Assembly (NCBI GenBank): GCA_036250195.1
Contig: JAVHZZ010000005.1
Span: forward strand, 127,824,098 to 127,888,097
Direction of reading: 5' to 3'
Origin: Mixophyes australis
Lineage: Eukaryota > Chordata > Amphibia > Anura > Limnodynastidae
Length of the DNA: 64,000 bases
Part shown: piece by piece, positions 24,217-35,213 of the stretch
How positions within the stretch are numbered: position 1 is the first letter of the stretch
Layout: each line of letters opens with the position of its first letter
The notes under the pieces: model-generated
Databases searched by the model: none
Told to the model about the DNA's origin: nothing
The model's input: only the letters and a program-made list of their open reading frames with translations
Position numbers and translations under genes: made by a program

Positions 24217-27200
24217 TTAAGGAGGAGTCAAGGCACCCTGACTTCCAGGTTTCCCAGGATACTTTTTGAAGAAGTCCCTAATGAGTTGGTTAGCATGGAG
24301 ATGCTTCTGTGGCACCCAAGACCGTTCCTCCGGGCCGTAGCCCTTCCAATGGACCAAAAAGTGGATTTGACTTTGCACTTTTTTGGAGTCTAGGATTCTT
24401 TCAATGACAAACTCTTGGTGCCCTTTGACTGAGACAGAACGAGGTCTGTGCAATTGATGTGGCCTGAATTTATGCGACCATGTGACTGCTTTCAGAAAGG
24501 AACAATGGAAGGTATTAGGAATCTTGAGTGAAGGAGGAAGTTTTAACTTAAAAGCCACAGGGTTAATTTGTTTAATAATGGAAAAGGGTCCAATAAACCT
24601 GGGACCTAACTTCATACAAGGTTGCTTGAGTTTAATGTTGCGGGTAGACAGCCACACCTTGTCCCCGACTTTGAAGGGACATGGTCCACGATGCCGATCA
24701 GCATAATGCTTAGACTTGAATGAAGCTTGTTTGAGGGCAATGTGAACCTTTCTCCATATCCGGCACAGATGAGAAATCGAAGAATGAGACTTAGATTGAT
24801 TCGGAACTTCTAGTGAGTTGGACCGAGGATGGAGTCCAAGGTTACAGAAAAATGGGGATACCAGAGTAGAAGAATGGCACAAGTTGTTGTAGGCAAACTC
24901 TGCCCAGGGAAGCAGAGCAGCCCGGTCACTATGACATTTGGTCACATATAAACGGAGAAATTGCTCAAGGGATTGGTTGACCCTTTCTGTTTGTCCATTG
25001 GACTGTGGGTGATACCCTGATGACAGATAAAGTTTGATTTCCAATTGAGCACAGAAAGCTCTCCAAAAGGTAGCTAAAAATTGGGAGCCGCGGTCCGAGA
25101 CAATGTTATGGGAAGTCCATGTAGCTTGAAAACGTGCTGAATAAATAGAGATGCCAAGGTTTTAGCACATGGCAATCCTACAAGAGGAATGAAGTGGGCC
25201 ATCTTACTAAATCTGTCTACTATCACCCAGATGGTGTTAAAGCTGGATGAGCGGGGTAGTTCCACGATGAAATCCATAGATATGTGTGTCCAGGGTCTTA
25301 CTGGAATGGACAGCGGCATAAGAGGACCTGCAGGAAGTCTGCGAGAAGACTTATTCCTGGCACAGGATTCACAGGATAAAACAAACTCTTTGGTATCCGC
25401 CGACAAGGAGGGCCACCAGACGGAACGAGACAGAAGTTCCAACGTCTTGGATACTCCAGGGTGACCCAAGGTTTTATTATCATGGCATTCGGTGAAGACC
25501 GTCCTCCTGAGATAATCAGGTACGAATAGTTTACCCCTGGCGGTAGCCGACGGTGCCAAATGTTGGAGACCATGGAGGGTCGTGCCAAGATCCTGAGTTA
25601 GGCCAAGGACTATTTTGGACGCCGGAATAATAGAGGTAGGTTCTGTGAGGGGAGGATGAGAGGCGATAAAACTGCGAGACAAGGCATCCGCCTTAGTGTT
25701 CTTGGATCCGGGCCGGGAAGGTAATGGTGAAGTTAAAGCGGGAGAAGAAAAATACACACCGGGCTTGTCTGGAATTCACAATTTTGGCAGATTGGATATA
25801 TTGTAAGTTTTTGTGGTCGGTATACACTGTGATCACATGGTTAGCCCCTTCTAGCCAGTGACTCCACTCTTCAAACGCCCACTTGATTGCTAGCAACTCC
25901 CGATTACCAACATCGTAATGGGTTTCTGCGGAGGAAAATTTCCTGGAGAAAAATGCACAGGGGTGCAGACAGTGATCATTGAGATCCTTCTGAGAAAGGA
26001 TGGCCCCGGCTCCGACGTCAGAGGCGTCTACTTCAATAACAAAAGGTAGTTCCGGATTGGGATGTCGGAGGACAGGTGCGGAGATGAAAGCCTCTTTGAG
26101 GGCTTTAAAAGACGTCAAGGCAGTGGAAGACCAATTAACAGTGTCGGCCCTTTTTCGGGTAAGGGCAGTAATAGGAGCCACTAATACTGAAAATGACCGG
26201 ATGAATCGCCTGTAATAATTAACGAATCCTAAAAACCTCTGAATGGCTTTTAGATTGCTTGGCCGGATCAAATCGAGTACTGCCTGGACCTTATTGGGAT
26301 CCATGAAGAAGCCACAAGGAGAGATGACATATCCAAAGAACGTGACTGGGTCACTTCAAACTCGCATTTCTCAAGTTTGGCAAAGAGGCAATGCTGACGT
26401 AGTTTGAAGAGGACCTTTTTGACATGAACATGATGCTGCTCCAGGGACTTGGAATAGATCAATATATCATCGAGGTATACCACAATGAACTTTCCCAGGA
26501 ATTCTCGTAAAACATTGTTGATAAAATCTTGGAACACTGCGGGGGCATTACATAGGCCGAAGGGCATGACCCGATATTCATAATGACCTGAATGAGTGTT
26601 GAAGGCCGTCTTCCACTCATCCCCTTTCTTGATCCGTACCAAATTATATGTCCCTCTCAGATCAATCTTGGAGAAGATTGTGGCTTGTTTGAGCTGATCA
26701 AAGAGCACGGAGATGAGCGGCAACGGGTAGGTATTCTTCACGGTAATCCCATTCAGACCCTGATAGTCAATGCACGGGCGGAGGCTCCCATCTTTTTTTG
26801 CCACAAAGAAAAAACCCGCTCCTACGGGTGATTTAGATGGTCGAATGAATCCCTTACGTAGGTTTTCCTCCACATAATCATCCATAGCCTTAGTCTCAGG
26901 AATGGACAAGGCATAAAACCTTCCCTTAGGAAGCTTGGCATCCGGAACCAGATCAATGGAGCAGTCGTAGCTACGATGTGGGGGCAGAGTGTCTGCTACC
27001 TTCTTAGAGAACACGTCATGGAACTCATGGTAAGGTAAAGGAAGAGATTCAGGACAAGGCTGAACAAGAGGTAGGACAAGACAGGTTGATGAGCAAGCCT
27101 TACTCCACAGTAGGATCTCCCCCGTGCTCCAATCGATGTGAGGATTGTGGAGTTGGAGCCAAGGATGCCCCAGGATCAATGGTACAGGGAATCAGGAAAA

Positions 27201-27429
27201 AAGAGAGAACTTCAGAATGGAGAGCTCCCACGGTAAGGTGCAAAGGAGGAGTTTGAGAGAAGATCCTTCCGTCAGTCAATGGTCTACCGTCCAGTCCGCA
27301 GACCGTGATTTCCGAGTCCAAGTTTACTGAAGGAATACCAAGTGTTTTGGCAAAGTTTACATCCAAAAAATTTCCAGATGCACCACTGTCTAGAAAAGCC
27401 AAGATGGAAACAGATCTATTACCATACAT
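24217..27429 (-). pseudogene. Gypsy1 protease, RT, RNase H, integrase and chromodomain, frameshifted
   Basis: Minus-strand order: aspartic protease near 27380 (LAFLDSGASGNFLD, catalytic DSGA intact); RT ([20 protein letters not shown] near 26770, [14 protein letters not shown] near 26540, [11 protein letters not shown] near 26470); RNase H ([15 protein letters not shown] near 26020, [12 protein letters not shown] near 25810); integrase H2C2 (SCESCARNKSSRRLPAGPL near 25360) and core (THISMDFIVELPRSSSFNTI near 25270, FAYNNLCHSSTLVSPF near 24880); chromodomain (FLVHWKGYGPEERSWVP near 24330). Frames switch between protease and RT, RT and RNase H, RNase H and integrase, and inside the integrase. 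Apart from these single shifts the domains are well preserved, so the copy is young. All activity normally comes from one polyprotein, which this copy cannot make. Confidence 0.9.
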
Positions 27430-27503
27430 GATCCGAGCAGGGATTAGGACGGAATTCTTGGAAGAGACTATTTGGAGACCTAGGCGTACCTCTTCCTTTA
27501 CTC

Positions 27504-28287
27504 CTAGGCCTGGTCTTTTCCCGCCTTGTTAGGGCAGTTACGCAGGAGATGGCTCTTATTGCCACAGTATAGACATAGCCCCTGTGACCGCCGCCTGGAT
27601 CTTTCCTCAGGGGACAGGCAATAAGCCCCTAACTGCATGGGTTCTGGCAAGTCCTGAGGAACCGGATAGACAGCTGACAAGGACCAGGATGGCGAGGCGG
27701 CCTCCCTCTCGGACCTCCTTTCCTTGATCCTGCGGTCAATTTTAATCACTAATTGCATCAAGGCCTCCAGGGAAGGTGATGAAGGATACTGGACTAAGGA
27801 GTCCTTTATCTGATCCGAGACCCCTAGCCGGAACTGACTCCGAAGTGTGGGGTCATTCCACTGGCTGTCGACCGACCAACTCGGCACAATACTCTTCCAC
27901 TGTCCGCCGCCCTTGTCGTAGTGCTCTTAGGTGTGACTCGGCAGAGGCCACCCTGTCTGGATCATCATATAAGAGACCAAGGGCATTGAAGAAGGCGTCT
28001 ACGGACTGCAGATCCGGATTAACAGGGGTCAGACTGAACGCCCAGGATTGGGGATCGCCCTGAAGTAAAGAGATGATAATATCGACCCTCTGTTGCTCCG
28101 AGCCCGAGGAACGGGGCCTGAGGCGGAAATACAGCTTGCAGCTCTCTTTAAAATTCTGGAAGAGAGCTCTATTCCCAGAGAAACGGTCTGGAAGATTTAG
28201 CTTGGGCTCAGAGGCAGAAGTGACGTCCCGGTCGTCATGGAGATGGCCGGGACGCCTGGCACTAGCGGATGTGAGTCGCGGCGGCAC
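27504..28287 (-). pseudogene. Gypsy1 gag, one frameshift, start derived from LTR
   Basis: The first frame (28287-27853) carries a Gag-like core (KLNLPDRFSGNRALFQNFKE; LQGDPQSWAFSLTP; RTVEEYCAEL). It shifts at about 27870 into a second frame (27887-27504) with QFRLGVSDQIKDSL and a CCHC zinc knuckle (CLYCGNKSHLLRNCP near 27550). The knuckle binds nucleic acid in the particle. The first roughly 25 codons (from the Met at 28287) come from the LTR stub, so the present start is probably not the ancestral one. Confidence 0.85.
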
Positions 28288-28311
28288 TTCAGGGAGCCGC
28301 GGCTCATAACA
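28215..28311 (-). mobile_element. Gypsy1 5' LTR stub fused to gag
   Basis: About 95 bp repeat the terminal part of the 3' LTR (GACGCCTGGC, CTAGCGGATGTGAGTCG, GAGCCGCGGCTCATAACA). The rest of the LTR, the primer site and the leader are absent. Confidence 0.85.
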
Positions 28312-28902
28312 AGATGATTTGGCCTGTGTCCATAGGTTCAGGCTTCAGGAAGGTCCAGTGTAATGCAGGTCATTGGCCAGTTCAAACAATGCCATCCAAT
28401 GGTGGGGGTCAGCTCTCCAGAAGATGCATACTAATCTTCCGGCCAAGTACTAGTTCAAACTGGTCAATTAGCATTACACACACAATACTATACATGATCA
28501 TTTATTCCCTATAATCCATATCTAGCATACGCAAGGTGCGTTCCTTTTGGCGATTGAACCGGACGTCTGCGGATAAATAGGGGATTAGAATGATACCAGA
28601 CATGATATGTTTTCTGTGACCTGAACCTTAGATCTCACTAACGTGTATATAACATTATAATATTTCACCATAAACTCTGCTACATTTCATTACAGATAAC
28701 TGTGTTGCAACTAATTTTAGTATGAGCTAATTAAATGAGTATGTGTTCGTGTAAATACGTGCATAATTGTTTGCACGTGTTGTGGTTAGTTACGCTCCTC
28801 CACGCCGTAGAGTACAATTTGCATAACTTCCTTACATAGACAATCGGATTGTTAAATATTAATTTAAAATGACCACATCCAATTAGCTGACTTCGACAAC
28901 AT

Positions 28903-29307
28903 GGAAAATCAAAGACTTTCTAAATTGTAACTCGTATGGAGTTATTCATTGTTTGACTTGCCCCTGCCCGAAAATATACATAGGAATGACTCTTCGACCT
29001 TTTAAAAAACGCCTGTTTGAACATATTGGTAACTTTAAACATGCAAGAAGGGATCAACAAAACTTCAAACCTCTAACCACTGTTGCCAAACATTTTCTAT
29101 CTTTTCATTCAAGTAACCCCGGCCATGTTCAAGCTTTTGTTATGGAAAAAATCCATATGGGAATTAGAGGAGGGGACCTACAAAAAGAACTGCAGAAAAT
29201 GGAAACCAAGAAAATATTTATCATGGGATCGTATGATTCCCATGGGTCTTAATGACTATAACAGTCATATGTCATTTTTGTAATCCGTAATATATATATA
29301 ATATAAT
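28903..29307 (+). pseudogene. Penelope GIY-YIG endonuclease (PLE-B), split from its RT by ERV1
   Basis: The frame at 28953-29252 contains CPKIYIGMTLRPFKKRLFEH, GNFKHARRDQQNFK and SSNPGHVQAFVMEKI. The core of the GIY-YIG nuclease (KIYIGMT, the Arg of KKRLFEH, the Glu of VMEK) is present. Upstream sequence (28903-28952) continues the Cys-containing linker, with a stop in the frame. The 3' part (IRGGDLQKELQKMETKKIF) matches PLE-A. The ERV1 insertion of 16 kb separates this domain from the RT at 11899-12760. Confidence 0.88.
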
Positions 29308-29835
29308 TGTTATGTACGAATTGTCGCTAACCAATAACGATTGTCGAACCTCGATTTGTGTTTCCAACGCACAAAGATTTATTCGCAATAAGTAGAATAA
29401 TATGCTCAAGCGAAGTAATAGTAAATACAGCCGTTGCTTATCGCAGGCGCTCTGGATCCAGTGCAGTCATTCAATCCTGAAGTCTGGGGACAAGATGTCT
29501 GCACACTGGATCACAAGCTGCTGCTTATATACACAATCAAATACAGTAATACAATGAAGATGGTATAGTTTGCATCTATTGGTCCAGGTCTCAGGAATGT
29601 CCAAGGGGTTGTCAATCATTGGCTGGTTCATCCTAAGGAATCCAAAGGAGGGGGTCACCTCTCCAGGGGGTATGCTCAGCTCTTCCCGCCAAGATTCCTT
29701 AGTCTTAAGTAGAGATGGGCGGGTCCGGTTCTCCGAGAACCGAACCCACCCGAACTTTGGGTATCCGAGTACCGAGCTGAGCAGCTCGGTACTCTCCCGC
29801 CCGTTCCGAATCCAAATCGAGGCCGAACGTCATTG

Positions 29836-29888
29836 TGACGTCATCGGATCTCGGGGCTCGGTTCTCGCGATACTTCAACTTTATAAAT
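29836..29888 (+). promoter_or_regulatory. Promoter-like module in the hAT2 5' end
   Basis: A perfect CRE-type TGACGTCA (29836-29843), the CGCG element TCTCGCGA (29863-29870) and a TATA-like TTTATAAAT (29880-29888) lie in order upstream of the open frame at 30586. hAT3 keeps TCTCGCGATAC and CTATAAAT in the same order and spacing (minus strand, 55902-55930). Confidence 0.65.
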
Positions 29889-30060
29889 ACACGCCTCCAC
29901 AGCAATCCATCGCCATTTGACAGAGGGAGAGAGCAGGGTGTAGTCATAGGCTAATTAGAGCAGGGACAGAGAATACAATATTGTTCTTGCAATTGCTCTA
30001 ACCAAAATTGCTAGTGCAGAGAGGAGGATAGAGGTTTATTATTTTTTCTTCATATTTTTG

Positions 30061-30560
30061 CACTCCCCAGCGCTTTTGGGGTGTCCCCCATAATTGTGCA
30101 TAAATATTTCTGGCTGTCAAAAGTCATAACTGTCAGCAGTATTTACTAAATAATTTTTAGCACTCCTCAGTGCTTTTGGGGTGTCCTCCCTAATTGTGCA
30201 TTAATATTTCTGGCTGTCAAAAGTCATAACTGTCAGCAGTATCTACTAAATAATTTTTAGCACTCCTCAGTGCTTTTGGGGTGTCCTCCCTAATTGTGCA
30301 TTAATATTTCTGGCTGTCAAAAGTCATATCTGTCAGCAGTATCTACCAAATAATTTTTAGCACTCCTCAGTGCTTTTGGGGTGTCCTCCCTAATTGTGCA
30401 TTAATATTTCTGGCTATCAAAAGTCATAACTGTCAGCAGTATCTACTAAATAATTTTTAGCACTCCTCAGTGCTTTTGGGGTGTCCTCCCTAATTGTGCA
30501 TTAATATTTCTGGCTGTCAAAAGTCATATCTGTCAGCAGTATCTACCAAATAATTTTTAG
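30061..30560 (+). repeat. Exact 100-bp tandem array in hAT2
   Basis: CACTCCTCAGTGCTTTTGGG (or CACTCCCCAG) recurs at 30061, 30161, 30261, 30361, 30461 and, as a partial unit, 30561. Units differ at only a few sites. The array sits between the promoter-like block and the open frame, in the place of a 5' untranslated region. Confidence 0.95.
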
Positions 30561-30585
30561 CACTCCCCAGTGGTTTGCGCTCAGA

Positions 30586-31245
30586 ATGGATTCAAAGCAG
30601 TCCACATATGATCTAAATGAGCAACCAGGTTCTGTCACCAGTCCTGATGTTAGTGTTCCCAGTACGTCATCTGGCCAAGGCGATGTCAAACAACAGAGTG
30701 TTTTCAAATTAGTGCAAAAAACAAAAAACAAAAATTTTTTTACTGTATTGAAGCGAAAAAGAAGTGTAACTGAGCAAAAGTTAAGTGACGATAAAAAAAA
30801 AATTGCAAGCATGCCATTCTACACACGCAGTGGCAAAGAGAGAATGAGGCCTTCACCTTTGGCTATTAGTGGCAGATCCCAAAAAGTTACCCAGCCTACA
30901 ATTGGTGCACAACTACTGTTACGCGTCAAAGCCGAGCTGCAAGATAACAGTGAGGCATTACAGGAGAATATTTGCTCTGATTCACAAATGACAACAATCC
31001 CTGTGGAGAGTCCATCCAACAGTGGGATGTCTAATCGTGAGCATTCTGCTGATGTGTGCCTTAATAGCCCGAGTGTAGCCGGTGATACCCAAATTGAGGA
31101 TGCCACTTTGGAATTAGAAGAGGATGAGGGGGAGATTTGTGTAGGCGACGAGGGCGCTAATGATGATGTTGATGATTATGATGCAGACAGATACCAAATT
31201 GCCTTTCTCAATTTCTATTTATATTCTAGATTATATAACGGCTGA
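30586..31245 (+). CDS. Truncated hAT N-terminal protein, 219 aa, function unknown
   Basis: The open frame starts MDSKQSTYDLNEQPG and ends LYSRLYNG. It is Ser/Thr- and Lys-rich at first (residues 20-75, with KRKRS as a possible nuclear signal), has a middle segment PFYTRSGKERMRPSPLAISG, and is strongly acidic late (about 175-205). It has no BED finger or RNase H-like domain. hAT3 retains relics of the same protein on the minus strand (GKPDAQSPSTGHVKSKK near 54800; DVDDYDADTYQIAFLNFYLY near 54280) with the same C-terminal end. In the parent family (hAT1) an acidic region comes just before the BED finger, so this looks like the transposase N-terminal region ending at a deletion. Expression is unproven. 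It could be a decayed remnant or a short repressor-like product. Confidence 0.6.
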   Translation: MDSKQSTYDLNEQPGSVTSPDVSVPSTSSGQGDVKQQSVFKLVQKTKNKNFFTVLKRKRSVTEQKLSDDKKKIASMPFYTRSGKERMRPSPLAISGRSQKVTQPTIGAQLLLRVKAELQDNSEALQENICSDSQMTTIPVESPSNSGMSNREHSADVCLNSPSVAGDTQIEDATLELEEDEGEICVGDEGANDDVDDYDADRYQIAFLNFYLYSRLYNG

Positions 31246-31600
31246 ATAGTTTTCTATTTTACTCCTAGTGGAGAGAGGATCTGATGCAGACAGATACCAA
31301 ACTGCCTTTGTCCATTTCAATTTATATTGTACAGTATATAACGGCTGAATTTATTAGTATTTTATACAAGTGGAGGGGGGCCTAGAGAGACAGAAACCAA
31401 ACTGGCTTTCTCCATGTCAATTAATATTGTACAGTCTATAACGGCTGGATTTTTTGGTATTTTATACAAGTGGAGGGGGGCCTAGAGAGACAGAAACCAA
31501 ACTGGCTTTCTCCATGTCAATTAATATTGTACAGTCTATAATGGCTGAATTTTTTGTTTTTTTAAAAAAGTGGAGGGGGCCTATAGAGACAGAAAGCAAA
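31193..31600 (+). repeat. About 100-bp tandem array overlapping the end of the hAT2 frame
   Basis: CCAAACTGGCTTTCTCCATG-type blocks begin near 31193, 31298, 31397, 31497 and 31596, each followed by a variant of TATAACGGCTGAAT and GTGGAGGGGGGCCTAG. The open frame stops inside the first unit. hAT3 has the same array on its minus strand near 54180-54310. Confidence 0.88.
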
Positions 31601-32442
31601 CTGTCTTTTTCCATTTCTTTACATATTTAACTATAAGTGTAGGGTGTAATATAGATTCAAAGACGATGGCTGCATTGCCAATATGCATAGATGGAGAGGA
31701 AGACAATCTGTTTTGTGTGTAGAATAAATGAAGGCCTACCAACGAAGAATTAAACAGTTTTTTTGGATGATTTATTACCTCAACAATTAGATTACTTATC
31801 TCTAAAACAGTTGGAGCACTAAATTGGGTTATTTTAGGCACAAAAACATGTATTTTCCAACAAAATAGCAAAACAAAACCAAAACCAAAACACGCAATGG
31901 CGGTTTTGCAAAACCAAAACCAAAACCAAAACACGACGGTAATCCAGATCCAAAACCGAATCCAAAACCAAAACACGGGGGTCAGTGACCATCTCTAGTC
32001 TTAAGTAGTACATAATTCCCTATTATTCATAACTTGTGTATGCACTCTGCGATTCCCTCGCAGAGTGAACCAAACAGTAGGATATGTAACGAGGTTCATT
32101 ATGATACCACTCATGATGTAATTCCTTCAACCTGTTCCGTGTATTTCACTAATATGCATGTAACTCTGATATAACATATAAATACTACTATATTTCGACA
32201 TAACTGACTATGTGTTGCAACTACCATTAATGTGTACTATTTTATAAGTATGCGTGTTTGTGCGAATGTATGGTAAAAGACCAATTACTGTTGCTGCCAC
32301 GTGTAGTGGATGCGTACGCCCTTTCACGCCGTAGCGTGCCCTTGTACGTCGATGCGTACCGTACGCATCTTTTCAGACAAAGACAACCAAGTTTTGCTAG
32401 ACTTTAATTGAAATGACTTTATCCAATTTGCTGACTTCGACA

Positions 32443-32960
32443 TAATATATGTAAATGGTTAATATAATTAGGACACAGATAATTTCATTAAACCTTTTTA
32501 TCACTTTCTTAATACATTATATGTTTGTATGCGTATCAATACAGATATATTCATAGCTATTTTTATTTAATTTTACATCATTATGTTAATTAACATATAG
32601 CACTCATATTGTATTATATTATGCACATGCTTACCTCCTACACACAGTTATTAGCACTTGCACTTTAATATTACATGGCATCTTTTGATCCCTAGGGATC
32701 CTTATTTTTTTTTGCCTCGTATCACTTAGTGTTTTCAATTTCATTTATTCACTCACCTTAATTACACTCCTTTAGTTATATTTACAAAACTAACACACAT
32801 ATATATATATATATTTAAAATATTTTTATATTTTTTATAATCACCCTTTTTCTTATGAATGATTCACTGATGCTTCTATATTCATCAGTAATACATTTTT
32901 TTATATATCCATTCATATTCCATATTTTCATTACATATATGCACTCATATCAGATTAGGT
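32443..32960 (+). mobile_element. PLE-B 3' flank
   Basis: This is non-coding AT-rich sequence that is the reverse complement of 6180-6665 and 7510-7600 of PLE-A (for example TTATGTTAATTAACATATAG and CACACAGTTATTAGCA). Homology stops near CTCATATCAGAT at about 32955. Confidence 0.8.
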
Positions 32961-34180
32961 TTAGCGTTGCTCTGACATTGCCACACTTACCTGCGGATCA
33001 GGTTACTGCTTTTGATTGCTCCTGAGTATATCTTGGGTGGAAAACTTTATCTAATTGCTACCTACGAAATCCGAACGCAAGGCTATTTTCTCTATTTCTA
33101 CATTGATGCCTAGAATTTAGACTAGTTATCACGCTATCTACTCAGCCTTTGTACGCTATTATATATATTTTTGGGATCTTTTTTAAATCAGTTTGTTTCC
33201 CCTAGCCTATAATAATAGATACTTAACATACTTAGCTCACTAGATAACCATATATAGATCCAATTATCCTTCATTTAACACATAGTAGCAACGCTATTTC
33301 TAATAGGATATTAGTAATACTCTTGAAGTAGTATCATATTATTGTTATCACTAGAGGGTTACATATATTTGCCTCATTAGGGGAATTTATACTGTCATAA
33401 TTTTTTATTTATTTTCAGGTAGCAGAGCCTATGCAATAGAAACTATTGCATTTTAATTCACTATTTAATTGAATTTTTATATTTTAATTTTTTAATTATT
33501 ACTCTCTCATGATCTGATTTGTCCTTATTTTAATGCATACCTAATAAAAATGTAATATTTTTATCAGTTGTTATCCCAGAGTAGCCCAAAATTACACTCT
33601 GTCCTCTTGCTATTATATATATTTTTTTGTGACAGCTAAAATTTAAACCACAGTGATAAATTGTTTGCTTCTTTTTGTTAAGTACTAATAAAATGTATGT
33701 GAGATAGTTCATCAGGGCACACACTATACAGTATGGCTTGGTGCATACTACAGTGCAGTGTTTGCACCCGATTATCGGGTCAATCAAATAATGACTGACT
33801 GTTCGGCCCGATGTTCCATTAGTGTGTATGCTGCAACAATGAACAGATATCGCTCCAAAGTACATTCTATCGCTTCATTTGATTTTCAAACCAGACTAAA
33901 AATGTAATTCAAGATGGAACTACAATCCAATCCTGCAGTGTGTATGTACTCACGACCTTCTGTCCGACAACAGCGACGCCTTTCTGGGCTTGTATATTTA
34001 AATTTAAGATGTTATCTCTATGTCTGTCACGTGGGGCACTGTCAAAACGTCACGCAAACGGGAATAGTGTTCTTTTAATTGCGAAGCAATAATAACACTG
34101 CTCCATATATCATTTGTGTTCCTATATGCAAGTGTATACAACATGCATTCTTAACACATGTGAAAATACATATTCTCATT
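32961..34180. other. No gene seen; AT-rich unique-looking sequence
   Basis: No frame shows a recognisable domain. A local pattern at about 33700-33960 repeats AGTGTGTATG-like blocks in both orientations and may be a worn repeat. Nothing else can be supported. Confidence 0.5.
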
Positions 34181-34184
34181 AAAG

Positions 34185-35213
34185 CCTAACTGATTTACAG
34201 ATGTGACATGTGTCCATCTCATCACTTGCACAGTCAGGGATTTTGTAGGACTTTAGTTAGGTGTATGATTAACCAATCATACCAAACAGGTGATAATGAT
34301 CTGATTTTTATATGTAGGATGAAACTCAGTCATTAACTGGAACATCAACAGCTGTGTAGGAGACATAAAACTGGGTGAGGAACAGCCAAATCACAGGTCA
34401 AACACCATGGCAAGACTGAGCACAGCAAGAAGACACAAGGTAGTTATACTGCATCAGCAAGGTCTCATCCAGGCAAAGTTTTCAAAGAAGACTGGTGTTT
34501 CCAGATGTGCTGTTCAAGATCTTTTGAAGAAGCACAAAGAAACAGGCAACGTTGAGGGCCGTAGACGCAGTGATCGGCCAAGGAAACTTAGTGCATCATA
34601 TGAAAGACACATCATGCTTACTTCCCTTCAAAATCGGAATATGTCCAGCAGTGCTATCAGCTCAGAACTGGAAAAAAACAGTGGGACCCAGGTACTCCCA
34701 TCTACTGTTTAGAGAAGTCTGGCCAGAAATGGTCTTCATGGACGAATTGCTGCCAAAAGCCATACATTTGACGTGGAAACAAGGCCAAGCGACTCAATTA
34801 TGCATGAAAACATAGAAACTGTGCTGCAGAAAAATGGCTGCGGGTGCTCTGGACTGATGAGTCAAAATTTAAAATATTTGGTTGTAACAGAAGGCAGTTT
34901 GTTTGCCGATGGGCTATAGAGCAGTAAAATAATGAGTGTCTACAGGTAACAGTGAAGCATGGTGTAGGTTCCTTGCAAGTCTGGGGCTGCATTTCAGCAA
35001 ATGGAGTTAAGGATTTGGTCAGGATTAATGGTGCGAAATACAAGCATACTTATCCACCATACAATAACATCAAGGAGGCATCTGATTGGCTCCAAATTTA
35101 TTCTGCAGCAGGACAACGACCCCAAACATGCAGTCAATGTCATTAAGAACTATCTTCATCGTAAAGAAGAACAAAGAGTCCTGAAAGTGATAATATGGCT
35201 CCCATAGAGCCCT
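34185..35213 (+). pseudogene. Tc1-type transposon relic, 3' truncated
   Basis: An untranslated start (GGGTGAGGAACAGCC) precedes a frame from 34407 with the Tc1 paired-type DNA-binding domain (MARLSTARRHKVVILHQQGL; TGVSRCAVQDLLKKH; RRRSDRPRKLSA). The frame breaks at 34712. Catalytic pieces follow in other frames: WLRVLWTDESKFKIFG (first Asp) near 34830-34890, GSLQVWGCISANGVKDLV near 34970-35010, and FILQQDNDPKHAVNVIKNYL (second Asp) near 35090-35150. The sequence ends at ATAGAGCCCTGATCTGTTGG, where the SPDLNPIE region would start, and joins L1 sequence. The element is dead and incomplete. Confidence 0.88.

Larger units (their letters stand above)
23441..28311 (-). mobile_element. Gypsy1: chromodomain Ty3/Gypsy retrotransposon, TSD AGATG
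   Basis: The element runs from TGTTAGGAAC (23441) to GCTCATAACA (28311). AGATG lies on both sides (23436-23440, 28312-28316), and the empty site is visible in the ERV1 3' LTR near 13040. On the minus strand it has a full 3' LTR, pol, protease, gag and only about 95 bp of the 5' LTR joined directly to gag. Length is 4871 bp. Confidence 0.9.
12797..28898 (-). mobile_element. ERV1: gamma-like endogenous retrovirus, TSD ACAT, heavily invaded
   Basis: Two LTRs bound the element (12797-14514 and 23202-28898). Once later insertions are subtracted both are about 820 bp. ACAT flanks it at 12793-12796 and 28899-28902, and PLE-B coding sequence continues across the join. The internal order on the minus strand is PBS, leader, gag, protease, RT/RNase H, integrase remnant, env, polypurine tract. 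All genes are broken by stops, frameshifts, deletions and insertions. The RT and envelope features and the Pro-type PBS point to a gamma- or epsilon-like lineage; I cannot place it further by eye. Confidence 0.9.
23202..28898 (-). mobile_element. ERV1 5' LTR, interrupted by Gypsy1
   Basis: The LTR parts 23202-23440 and 28317-28898 (821 bp together) match the 3' LTR. Outer end GACTTCGACA is at 28898, inner end TGTTATGTATG at 23202. The Gypsy1 target duplication AGATG marks the interruption. Confidence 0.9.
29710..31997 (+). mobile_element. hAT2: deletion derivative of the hAT1 family, TSD GTCTTAAG
   Basis: Termini TAGAGATGGGCGG and GTGACCATCTCTA are flanked by GTCTTAAG at 29702-29709 and 31998-32005. 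The uninterrupted LTR1 at about 7066-7080 reads CCTTAGTCTTAAGTAGTCC, the empty site. Inside are a promoter-like block, a 100-bp array, an open frame of 219 codons and a second array, but no zinc finger or catalytic domain. Confidence 0.92.
29308..32442 (-). mobile_element. Solo ERV LTR (LTR2), TSD TAAT, interrupted by hAT2
   Basis: LTR parts 29308-29709 and 32006-32442 (839 bp together) match LTR1 at 6670-7509 along their whole length. TAAT flanks it at 29304-29307 and 32443-32446. It lies in the 3' region of PLE-B about 75 bp from the place where LTR1 entered PLE-A. Confidence 0.88.

Noticed and set aside
30061..30560. Regular 100-bp direct repeats resembling an array with spacers
   Set aside because: Units are identical throughout with no unique spacers, lie inside a hAT and the genome is eukaryotic, so this is a tandem array and not a CRISPR.
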